Positions 1 through 5,728 of a stretch of 7,963 nt of DNA are shown piece by piece. The position numbers were made by a program, and so were the translations under genes. The notes beneath the pieces were generated by a model. The model saw only the letters and a list, made by a program, of their open reading frames with translations, was not told the DNA's origin and did not search any database. Positions within the stretch are counted from its first letter, which is position 1. Every line of letters begins with the position of its first letter. Source of the DNA: Flavobacteriaceae bacterium (GTDB lineage Bacteria > Bacteroidota > Bacteroidia > Flavobacteriales > Flavobacteriaceae); contig JABSPN010000130.1 of the NCBI GenBank assembly GCA_013214425.1, forward strand, positions 1 to 7,963, in the 5' to 3' direction.

Positions 1-1008
1 GAGGACTTTCAAAAAGTTGCCTATGTGTTCAAGAATAATGATGCGGTAAATCATATGTTCAAAGTAGGAACAGGTCTAGACAGTCAAATACTTGGAGATT
101 TTGAAATTATTAGTCAGTTAAAAAGTAGTTTTACTGTTTCTAAAAAACTCGGTATGGTTGATGCTTTTCTGGAAAGATTGATCAATGCAGTAATCCAGGC
201 TAGTAAGAAAATAAAAAATGAAACTGAAATTAGTTCAGGAGCTACTTCAGTATCTTTTGCTTCAGTAAAATATATACTTGATAACGTAGCAGACGTTTCA
301 GAAAAAAACATTCTATTATTTGGAACTGGTAAAATAGGAAGAAATACTTGTGAAAATCTGGTTAAACACACCAACAATAATCATATCACCTTAATCAATA
401 GAACTAAAGATAAGGCAGAAAAAATTGCTGGAAAGTTCAATCTCTTGGTTAAAGATTATAAAGATTTACAAGAAGAAATTCACCAAACCGATATTTTAAT
501 TGTCGCCACTGGTGCGCAACAAGCTACTATAGATAAAAATCTAATTGCCAACAAGAAAGATTTACTCATCTTAGATCTATCAATTCCTAAAAATGTTTCT
601 GATGATGTCACTGATTTAGATAATGTAACATTAACTCATCTAGATCACTTATCACAGATTACAGACGAAACGATTGAAAAAAGGAAATTATATATTCCGA
701 AGGCTGAGGCCATAATAGAAGAAATTCAACAAGAATTCATTGCCTGGTTAGAAACCAGAAAATTTGCACCTACCATCAAGGCATTAAAGTCAAAACTTCA
801 GCAAATAAAATTCGAGGAGATAAATTATCAACGAAGAAAGGCTCAAAATTTTGATGAATCTCAAGCTGAAATTCTATCTGATCGAATTATTCAAAAAATC
901 ACAAAGCACTTTGCCAATCACTTAAAAGATAGCAATGGTAATACAGATGAAAGTATTGCGATTATCTCTAAAGTTTTTCAATTAGAGGAGGCAACAACCA
1001 ATGAATAG
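1..1008 (+). CDS. hemA: glutamyl-tRNA reductase HemA (5'-truncated by window edge)
   Basis: HemA reduces glutamyl-tRNA(Glu) with NADPH to glutamate-1-semialdehyde, the first committed step of C5-pathway tetrapyrrole synthesis in the cytoplasm. The frame is open from base 1 (335 residues visible), so the gene starts upstream. The GTG at base 25 is not a credible start, because conserved sequence precedes and spans it. About 80 N-terminal residues of a usual ~415 are missing, including the region of the catalytic Cys. Visible marks, numbered from the first visible residue, are the family segment VGTGLDSQILGDFEI (about 22-36), the SGATSVSFASV stretch (about 79-89), the Rossmann NADPH loop GTGKIG (about 108-113) and the C-terminal dimerisation helix around FIAWLETRKFAPTI (about 246-259). 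Its stop overlaps the hemC start by 8 bases, so the two are probably translationally coupled. Identification is firm; only the 5' end is unknown. Confidence 0.95.
   Translation, partial: EDFQKVAYVFKNNDAVNHMFKVGTGLDSQILGDFEIISQLKSSFTVSKKLGMVDAFLERLINAVIQASKKIKNETEISSGATSVSFASVKYILDNVADVSEKNILLFGTGKIGRNTCENLVKHTNNNHITLINRTKDKAEKIAGKFNLLVKDYKDLQEEIHQTDILIVATGAQQATIDKNLIANKKDLLILDLSIPKNVSDDVTDLDNVTLTHLDHLSQITDETIEKRKLYIPKAEAIIEEIQQEFIAWLETRKFAPTIKALKSKLQQIKFEEINYQRRKAQNFDESQAEILSDRIIQKITKHFANHLKDSNGNTDESIAIISKVFQLEEATTNE
985..991 (+). promoter_or_regulatory. Shine-Dalgarno site of hemC inside the hemA 3' end
   Basis: The purine run GAGGAGG lies 9 bases before the ATG at 1001, within the last codons of hemA. 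It is a strong match to the anti-SD sequence. That is notable because Bacteroidota often initiate without SD, and it supports the 1001 start and coupling to hemA. Confidence 0.6.
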
Positions 1009-1892
1009 AACCATTAAAATAGGTACGCGTGATAGTGAATTAGCACTATGGCAAGCTAAAACTGTACAACATCAACTTAAAACATTAGGTTATAAAACTG
1101 AACTTGTCCCTGTAAAATCGACAGGAGATTTGATCTTGGACAAACCTCTTTATGAATTGGGAATAACAGGTGTTTTTACTAAAACCTTAGATATAGCCAT
1201 GCTAAAAGGTGAAGTTGATATTGCCAACACAACTCCCTAAAGGAATTATACAAAGTGCTGTACTCAAAAGAGCCAATACAGTAGACATTTTAGTTTTTAA
1301 AGATCTAGATACTTTACAAGAAAAAGGAACAATTGCTACTGGTAGCTTAAGACGAAAAGCTCAATGGCTTAATAAATATCCATATACTGAAGTAATTGAC
1401 CTTAGAGGTAATGTCAATACCAGACTTCAAAAACTGGAGGACAACAATTGGAATGGTGCCATTTTTGCCAAAGCAGGATTAGAACGAATCAATATATTGC
1501 CCGAAAATCATGTTGATTTAGATTGGATGATTCCAGCTCCAGCTCAAGGCGCAATGGTTGTTTTAACACTTGAAAAGGATCGCTTTTCTTCAGAAGCTGT
1601 TTCAAAAATCAACCATGAGAACACAAAAGTCTGTACAGATGTAGAAAGAACTTTTTTAAGAACTTTAGAAGGAGGATGTACAGCACCAATCGGGGCTTTA
1701 GCTACAATTAAAGATCAGGAGATACACTTTGAGGGCGCTTTGTTTTCCTTAGATGGTAAAGAAAAAATCATTATTAAAAGATCAATTAATATAAACAATC
1801 ATAAAAACTTTGGAAACAATCTTGCTACTGAACTTTTAGAAAATGGTGGACAGGCAATAATGGGAAAAATAAAGAAAGAATTAGATAAATAA
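1001..1892 (+). pseudogene. hemC: porphobilinogen deaminase (hydroxymethylbilane synthase) HemC, disrupted by an internal deletion and frameshift
   Basis: HemC polymerises four porphobilinogens into hydroxymethylbilane. The frame from ATG 1001 gives a normal N-terminus (IGTRDSELALWQAK, KSTGDLILDKPL, GVFTKTLDIAML, EVDIA) and then ends early at the TAA at 1238-1240. The protein resumes in another frame at about 1224 with PTQLPKGI and runs on through TGSLRRKAQW, RGNVNTRL, PAPAQGAM and LEGGCTAPIG to 1892. LEGGC holds the dipyrromethane-cofactor Cys, codon 1677-1679. At the junction the family has AVHSMKDVPTQLPKG, but here only GCCA joins the two halves. Seven residues (about VHSMKDV) are lost, including the catalytic Asp equivalent to E. 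coli Asp84 and the adjacent Lys. The implied deletion is 23 bases, and restoring it would give about 304 residues, the usual length. A GTG at 1209 could start the distal fragment, but that product could not be a working deaminase. This is either a true pseudogene or an assembly error. Confidence 0.9.
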
Positions 1893-1899
1893 TATCTAG

Positions 1900-1936
1900 T
1901 CCCATCTCCTAATGGGAGCGGGTTAGGGAGAAGGAG
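1900..1936 (+). repeat. left flanking hairpin repeat of the DUF559 cassette
   Basis: This G/C-rich patch in an AT-rich operon forms an imperfect hairpin. CTCC (1906-1909) pairs with GGAG (1915-1918) around a 5-base loop, and CC (1902-1903) pairs with GG (1921-1922) across a 2x2 internal loop. It continues as GGTTAGGGAGAAGGAG, ending 2 bases before the ATG at 1939. In my recollection, hairpin repeats of this look (CTCC..GGAG followed by GGTTAGGG) commonly sit next to DUF559 genes in many Gram-negative genomes. Its edge words TCCCATC and GAGAAG recur at the right side of the DUF559 segment (2287-2313). The purine-rich end also supplies a ribosome-binding sequence for the downstream frame. Confidence 0.55.
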
Positions 1937-1938
1937 TA

Positions 1939-2973
1939 ATGAAAGATAAAATTGCTTTTACAAGAAAGTTAAGACAAACGCAAACTAAAGCTGAAAAGAA
2001 GCTTTGGCAATATCTTCGTAATGGTAATTTCCATGGCCTGAAATTTAAACGACAACACCCAATAGAAAATTTTATTGTAGATTTTATTTGTTTAGAATGC
2101 AAGGTTATGATTAAATTGGATGGGGAGGTTCACAATACTATTGTTAATGCAAACGATAATTACGAAAGGGATACTCGTTTAGAAAAATTAGGGTATACTG
2201 TGTTAAGATTTGAAAACAGCATAGTCCTTAGCAATCCTGAGCAAATATTTCAAAAAATAAACGATACTATTTCGAATTCATCATCATCCCATCCTTCTAC
2301 TTCAAAAGAGAAGATGTATACAAAAACAAGAATATTATCTACTAAAAAACTCTCATTTACTCAAAGAGAGTTACTACTTAATGCCAGTTTTTCATTAATT
2401 GAATTCGACGCCATAACGATTCAACCCCTACCCTTTGAATCAAAAAAAGAGATCGGTAATGCAATCATTGCCAGTAAAAATGCTGTTCGGCAAGTTTTAG
2501 AGGCCAATATTGATATGAATCAATGCTTTTGTGTTGGAGAAAAAACCTCTAGGCTTTTAGTTGAAAATCACAAAAAAGTAGTGAAAACTACCGAAAACGC
2601 CTTAGAATTAGCTCATTTTATAGCAAAAAACTACAAAAACGACGAGTTTACTTTTTTCTGCGGAAATAAAAGACGAGATGAATTACCAGATTTTCTAAAA
2701 GAAAACAATATCGCTTTAGATGAAATTCCTGTTTACAAAACTGAATTAAATCCGAAGAAAATAGAAGGAGAGTTTGATGGAATTTTCTTTTTTAGCCCAA
2801 GTGCTATTCAAAGTTATATTCAAGAAAACACAATAGGGAATTCCATAGCTTTTTGCATAGGAAACACAACGGCTAAAGAGGCCAAAAAATATACTAAAAA
2901 CATTATTATTACCAATAAACCCACAATAGAAAACACTATTGTTCAGGCTGTTAAACATTTTAAAAATGATTAA
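1939..2973 (+). CDS. hemD: DUF559 endonuclease-like domain fused to uroporphyrinogen-III synthase HemD
   Basis: Residues 126-344 are a complete HemD, which cyclises hydroxymethylbilane with D-ring inversion to uroporphyrinogen III. The support is RILSTKKLSFTQ near the start of the domain, CVGEKTSRLL, FFCGNKRRDELPDFL, FFFSPSAIQSY and CIGNTTAKEAKKY, a two-lobed pattern of weakly conserved sequence at a normal length of about 219 residues. Residues 1-105 match DUF559, a Vsr-like/PD-(D/E)XK-related family: TKAEKKLWQYLRN, GLKFKRQHPIENFIVDF (Asp48), IKLDGEVH (59-66 region) and LEKLGYTVLRFEN. The usual I/V-E-L/V-D-G carries Lys59 in place of Glu, so nuclease activity is doubtful. A Ser-rich linker (about 111-125) joins the domains. 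Internal ATG 2314 (residue 126) lies exactly at the expected native HemD start, behind AAGAGAAG, so free HemD could also be made. The end overlaps hemE by 8 bases. The domain calls are firm; whether the fusion protein is made is uncertain. Confidence 0.85.
   Translation: MKDKIAFTRKLRQTQTKAEKKLWQYLRNGNFHGLKFKRQHPIENFIVDFICLECKVMIKLDGEVHNTIVNANDNYERDTRLEKLGYTVLRFENSIVLSNPEQIFQKINDTISNSSSSHPSTSKEKMYTKTRILSTKKLSFTQRELLLNASFSLIEFDAITIQPLPFESKKEIGNAIIASKNAVRQVLEANIDMNQCFCVGEKTSRLLVENHKKVVKTTENALELAHFIAKNYKNDEFTFFCGNKRRDELPDFLKENNIALDEIPVYKTELNPKKIEGEFDGIFFFSPSAIQSYIQENTIGNSIAFCIGNTTAKEAKKYTKNIIITNKPTIENTIVQAVKHFKND
2287..2313 (+). repeat. right flanking hairpin repeat immediately before the internal hemD ATG
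   Basis: After TCCCATC (2287-2293) comes a 20-base hairpin at 2294-2313. CTTCT pairs with AGAAG, then after one bulged A, CTT pairs with AAG around a CAA loop. It abuts the ATG at 2314. The 3' arm is also the purine-rich candidate SD for that start, so the fold could hide the internal hemD start. It is translated as part of the Ser-rich linker of the fusion. Confidence 0.5.
2314..2973 (+). other. hemD: probable original hemD reading frame (internal start at codon 126 of the fusion)
   Basis: The ATG at 2314 opens a 219-residue product beginning MYTKTRILSTKKL, which is where HemD proteins of this group normally begin and is a normal family length. The purine run AAGAGAAG directly precedes it. 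I infer this was the gene's start before the DUF559 segment arrived. It may still be used as an internal start. The sequence alone cannot say what share of product is fused. Confidence 0.55.
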
Positions 2974-3994
2974 AAACGATTTATTCTTAAAAGCGCTTAA
3001 AGGTGAAACCGTAGAACGTCCTCCGGTATGGATGATGCGTCAGGCAGGAAGATATTTACCTGAGTTCATGGAAATAAAAAAAAAATACGACTTCTTTACA
3101 CGTTGTCAAACTCCTGAATTAGCTTCAGAAATAACAGTGCAACCTATTCGCAGATATGGAATGGATGCCGCTATTTTGTTTTCAGACATTTTAGTGATTC
3201 CACAAGCCATGAACATAGAAGTCGAAATGAAGGCAAATTTTGGCCCATATTTACCCAACCCGGTTAGAGATCAAAAAGGTGTAGATGAAGTAATCATCCC
3301 AGATGTAAATGTTGAGTTAGATTACGTAATGAAAGCCATCAAAGCCACTAAGGAGAAATTAAACAATGAAGTGCCGTTAATCGGTTTTGCAGGTTCTCCG
3401 TGGACCATACTTTGTTATTGTGTACAAGGACAGGGAAGTAAAAACTTCGATAAAGCCAAAGAATTTTGTTTTACCAACCCGAAAGCGGCACATGAATTAC
3501 TTCAAAAAATCACAGACACAACTATTGCTTATTTAAAAGCTAAAGTTGCTGCTGGTGTGAATGCTGTTCAGGTTTTTGATTCTTGGGGAGGAATGTTATC
3601 ACCCGTTGATTATCAGGAATTTTCATGGCAGTACATTAATCAGATTATCGAAGCTTTAAAAGATGATGCTCCTGTAATCGCTTTCGGAAAAGGGTGTTGG
3701 TTTGCGCTTCAAGACATGGCAAAATCTAACGCCAGTGCTCTGGGAATTGATTGGACTTGCTCTGCAAGAAATGCACGTTACTTAACAGGAGGGAACATTA
3801 CATTGCAAGGAAATTTTGATCCAACTAGATTGTTTTCTCCACCAAGTGAAATCAAGAAAATGGTGCATCAGATGATCGATGAATTTGGAAAAGACAAATA
3901 CATTGTAAATCTTGGACATGGAATATTACCAAATATTCCGCTTGATAATGCAAAAGCATTTATAGACGCTGTAAAAGAATATCCTAATAGATAA
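2966..3994 (+). CDS. hemE: uroporphyrinogen decarboxylase HemE
   Basis: HemE removes the four acetate carboxyls of uroporphyrinogen III to give coproporphyrinogen III in the cytoplasm, without a cofactor. The 342-residue product is full length. It shows the signature PPVWMMRQAGRYLPEF (19-34), with the substrate-contacting Arg pair at 25 and 29. Also present are LFSDILVIPQAM with the conserved catalytic-site Asp74, GFAGSPWTIL (130-139), VFDSWGGML (193-201) and NLGHGILPNIP with His318. I chose the ATG at 2966 over the TTG at 2939 because family homology begins at MIKNDLFLKAL. The start overlaps the hemD stop by 8 bases, the same overlap seen between hemA and hemC, implying coupled translation. 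A gap of 15 bases separates it from the next gene. Nothing is missing or altered in the motifs. Confidence 0.97.
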   Translation: MIKNDLFLKALKGETVERPPVWMMRQAGRYLPEFMEIKKKYDFFTRCQTPELASEITVQPIRRYGMDAAILFSDILVIPQAMNIEVEMKANFGPYLPNPVRDQKGVDEVIIPDVNVELDYVMKAIKATKEKLNNEVPLIGFAGSPWTILCYCVQGQGSKNFDKAKEFCFTNPKAAHELLQKITDTTIAYLKAKVAAGVNAVQVFDSWGGMLSPVDYQEFSWQYINQIIEALKDDAPVIAFGKGCWFALQDMAKSNASALGIDWTCSARNARYLTGGNITLQGNFDPTRLFSPPSEIKKMVHQMIDEFGKDKYIVNLGHGILPNIPLDNAKAFIDAVKEYPNR

Positions 3995-4009
3995 AGAACA
4001 AAAATTGTT

Positions 4010-4759
4010 GTGTTAAAGAATATTTTAAATGGACTCAAATCTTACCTCGATAGTTTTAGGTTATTGAATTCCTTAAAGCTATGGAAGTATTTTGCTATTC
4101 CGATTTTAATATGTTTTTTAACCGCTACGCTTATTATTAGTGCCTCACTTTTTTTTGCTGAAGACCTTGGGAATCAAATCGCCCAATTATGGCCGTTTGG
4201 ATGGGCTCAGGAAACGGTATCGAGTATTAGTCATATCATTGGCGGACTATTGATTCTAGCTATAGGACTTGTTTTATTTAAACATATGGTCATGGCTTTT
4301 TCAGCGCCTTTTATGGGGCCAGTTTCAGAAAAAATTGAAGCCCATTATTTAGGAGAAGTTCAAAAAGACGAAAATTCTATAACAAACATCAGCAACTCAT
4401 TAGCTAGAGGGATAAGAATCAATGTTAGAAACCTTTTTAAAGAGTTGTTATTTGTTATTCCATTGTTCTTACTTAGTCTGATTCCTGTCATCGGAATTAT
4501 TTTTACCATATTCATATTCTTAGTTCAGGCTTATTACGCTGGATTTGGCAACATGGATTATACCCTGGAAAGACATTTTAAATATAAAGACAGTATTAAG
4601 TTTGTTCAGAAAAACAGAGGTATTGCCATTGGAAATGGGATAGGATTCATACTATTGTTGTTAGTACCCGTTTTAGGAATTATCATTGTTTTCCCACTTT
4701 CTGTAGTGGCCGCAACCAAAGATACTGTTCATCGAATATATCAACCTCAACATTCATGA
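4010..4759 (+). CDS. EI24/CysZ-like integral membrane protein of the heme operon
   Basis: This 249-residue inner-membrane protein has strongly hydrophobic stretches at about 27-50, 73-99, 142-177 (long enough for a re-entrant or double helix) and 204-235. The overall pattern resembles the EI24/CysZ family: an amphipathic N-terminal helix, a FSAPFMGP loop after the second segment, then paired hydrophobic helices. CysZ of E. coli is linked to sulfate uptake, but nothing here ties this protein to sulfur. Its place between hemE and hemF, 15 bases after hemE and overlapping hemF by 4 (ATGA), points instead to a role alongside porphyrin synthesis or handling. I infer that; it is unproven. The start is GTG 4010, since no ATG lies near the conserved N-terminus; the next Met is around residue 93. 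The family call is fairly firm and the function unknown. Confidence 0.8.
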   Translation: MLKNILNGLKSYLDSFRLLNSLKLWKYFAIPILICFLTATLIISASLFFAEDLGNQIAQLWPFGWAQETVSSISHIIGGLLILAIGLVLFKHMVMAFSAPFMGPVSEKIEAHYLGEVQKDENSITNISNSLARGIRINVRNLFKELLFVIPLFLLSLIPVIGIIFTIFIFLVQAYYAGFGNMDYTLERHFKYKDSIKFVQKNRGIAIGNGIGFILLLLVPVLGIIIVFPLSVVAATKDTVHRIYQPQHS

Positions 4760-5661
4760 AAGATCAATTCGTAAACTATATAAAAAACCTTCAGGATAGT
4801 ATCTGTTCAACTATTGAGACCATAGATGGAGAAGCAACGTTTCAAGAAGATCTTTGGGATAGACCAGAAGGCGGTGGTGGAAGAACACGGGTAATTGAAA
4901 ACGGCAATGTTTTTGAAAAAGGAGGTGTCAATATTTCAACCGTTTATGGGGAACTACCAGAAGCGCTTAGAAAACAGTTCACAGTAGATCAAGCTGATTT
5001 CTTCGCCTGTGGATTAAGCCTTGTGATTCACCCAAAAAATCCTTTCATACCTACTGTACATGCCAACTGGAGGTATTTCGAAATGTATGATACAAAAGGA
5101 AATATTGTCACACAATGGTTTGGTGGCGGACAAGATCTAACGCCTTATTATTTGTTTGAGGAAGATGCTGTTCATTTCCACAGCATCTGTAAAGAAGCTT
5201 GTGATAAACACAACGATACTTACTATAAAAAATATAAAGAAACCTGTGACAACTACTTTTGGAATGCTCATAGAAATGAAGCTAGAGGTGTAGGAGGATT
5301 ATTCTTTGACTATCTTAAAGAAGAAAATGGTTGTACCATGCAAAATCATTATAATTTTGTAACCGAAGTAGGAAACAGTTTTTTAAGTAGCTATATTCCT
5401 ATTGTTGAACGACGATTAAATATTCCTTATGAACAACATCATAAAGATTGGCAAGAGGTAAGAAGAGGTCGCTATGTAGAATTCAATTTAGTTCATGATA
5501 GAGGAACTTTATTCGGATTAAAAACCAACGGTAGAATCGAAAGTATATTAATGAGTTTACCTCCTACCGTTCAGTGGAAATACAATCATCACCCGGAAAC
5601 AGGTTCAGAAGAAGAAAAATTAATTAATGTATTAAGACAACCTAAAAATTGGGTTAATTAA
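4756..5661 (+). CDS. hemF: oxygen-dependent coproporphyrinogen-III oxidase HemF
   Basis: HemF converts coproporphyrinogen III to protoporphyrinogen IX by two oxidative decarboxylations that use O2, so it works under aerobic conditions. The product is 301 residues, the standard length. It carries the family blocks GGGGRTRVIENG (39-50), EKGGVNISTVYG (54-65), VHANWRYFE (101-109, with His102), WFGGGQDLTPYY (121-132), the RNEARGVGGLFFD segment (173-185), RRGRYVEFNLVHDRGT (246-261) and the terminal SLPPTVQWKY with EEEKL. All are intact. It begins within the stop of the EI24-family gene (ATGA overlap), which argues for coupled expression. The next gene, hemB, is 67 bases away, the widest gap in the operon. 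The identification is essentially certain. The oxygen-independent alternative, HemN, is a radical-SAM protein and looks nothing like this. Confidence 0.98.
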   Translation: MKDQFVNYIKNLQDSICSTIETIDGEATFQEDLWDRPEGGGGRTRVIENGNVFEKGGVNISTVYGELPEALRKQFTVDQADFFACGLSLVIHPKNPFIPTVHANWRYFEMYDTKGNIVTQWFGGGQDLTPYYLFEEDAVHFHSICKEACDKHNDTYYKKYKETCDNYFWNAHRNEARGVGGLFFDYLKEENGCTMQNHYNFVTEVGNSFLSSYIPIVERRLNIPYEQHHKDWQEVRRGRYVEFNLVHDRGTLFGLKTNGRIESILMSLPPTVQWKYNHHPETGSEEEKLINVLRQPKNWVN

Positions 5662-5681
5662 AAATAAATAAATTAGTGCAT

Positions 5682-5716
5682 TGTCTCTTGTCTATCGACT
5701 GTAGACTAACAACTAA
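5682..5716 (+). repeat. degenerate heptad repeat with a short inverted repeat, hemF-hemB gap
   Basis: The gap can be read as five 7-base units: TGTCTCT, TGTCTAT, CGACTGT, AGACTAA, CAACTAA. The last units resemble the reverse complement of the first. GTCTA (5690-5694) and TAGAC (5702-5706) form an inverted repeat around 7 bases. Short TTGTCTA-like heptads are, in my recollection, seen between genes in flavobacterial genomes. It could be a small simple repeat, a processing hairpin or a regulator site between hemF and hemB. I see no convincing TAnnTTTG promoter here. Confidence 0.4.
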
Positions 5717-5728
5717 AAACCATACAAC

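Larger units (their letters stand above)
1900..2313 (+). mobile_element. putative inserted DUF559 cassette between hemC and the native hemD start
   Basis: This 414-base segment holds one DUF559 domain with related hairpin-forming sequences at both edges. Both edges begin TCCCATC (1900-1906 and 2287-2293) and end with GAGAAG shortly before an ATG. Removing 1900-2313 would leave 7 bases between the hemC stop and the ATG of a normal-length hemD, which is the spacing expected in this tightly packed operon. The length is a multiple of three and the frame is open into hemD. No transposase is present, so movement would have to be passive or helped in trans. Insertion is inferred from structure and spacing; no empty site in a relative has been compared. 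Confidence 0.35.

Noticed and set aside
25..27. GTG as the start of hemA
   Set aside because: HemA homology is already in frame before and across this codon and the frame is open to base 1; the gene simply runs in from outside the window.
114..377. Minus-strand reading frame opposite hemA
   Set aside because: It lies wholly inside well-conserved hemA sequence and its product shows no recognisable domain; it is a shadow frame.
1224..1240. Programmed ribosomal frameshift in hemC
   Set aside because: A shift could rejoin the frames, but the catalytic VHSMKDV segment is absent from the DNA, and no slippery run with a following pseudoknot is evident.
1209..1892. Separate gene starting at GTG 1209
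   Set aside because: The product is the C-terminal three quarters of HemC in a shifted frame; the first five residues are frame-shifted hemC sequence, so it is part of the broken gene and not an independent one.
2746..2958. Minus-strand reading frame opposite hemD
   Set aside because: It lies inside hemD, is low in complexity (Phe/Asn rich) as expected from antisense of AT-rich coding sequence, and has no recognisable features.
2939..2965. TTG start upstream of hemE
   Set aside because: It adds nine non-homologous residues; ATG 2966 matches where the family begins and gives the same 8-base overlap style as hemA/hemC.
5662..5728. Riboswitch or tRNA in the hemF-hemB gap
   Set aside because: The gap is 67 bases, too short and without the conserved elements of either; only a heptad repeat with a small dyad is visible.
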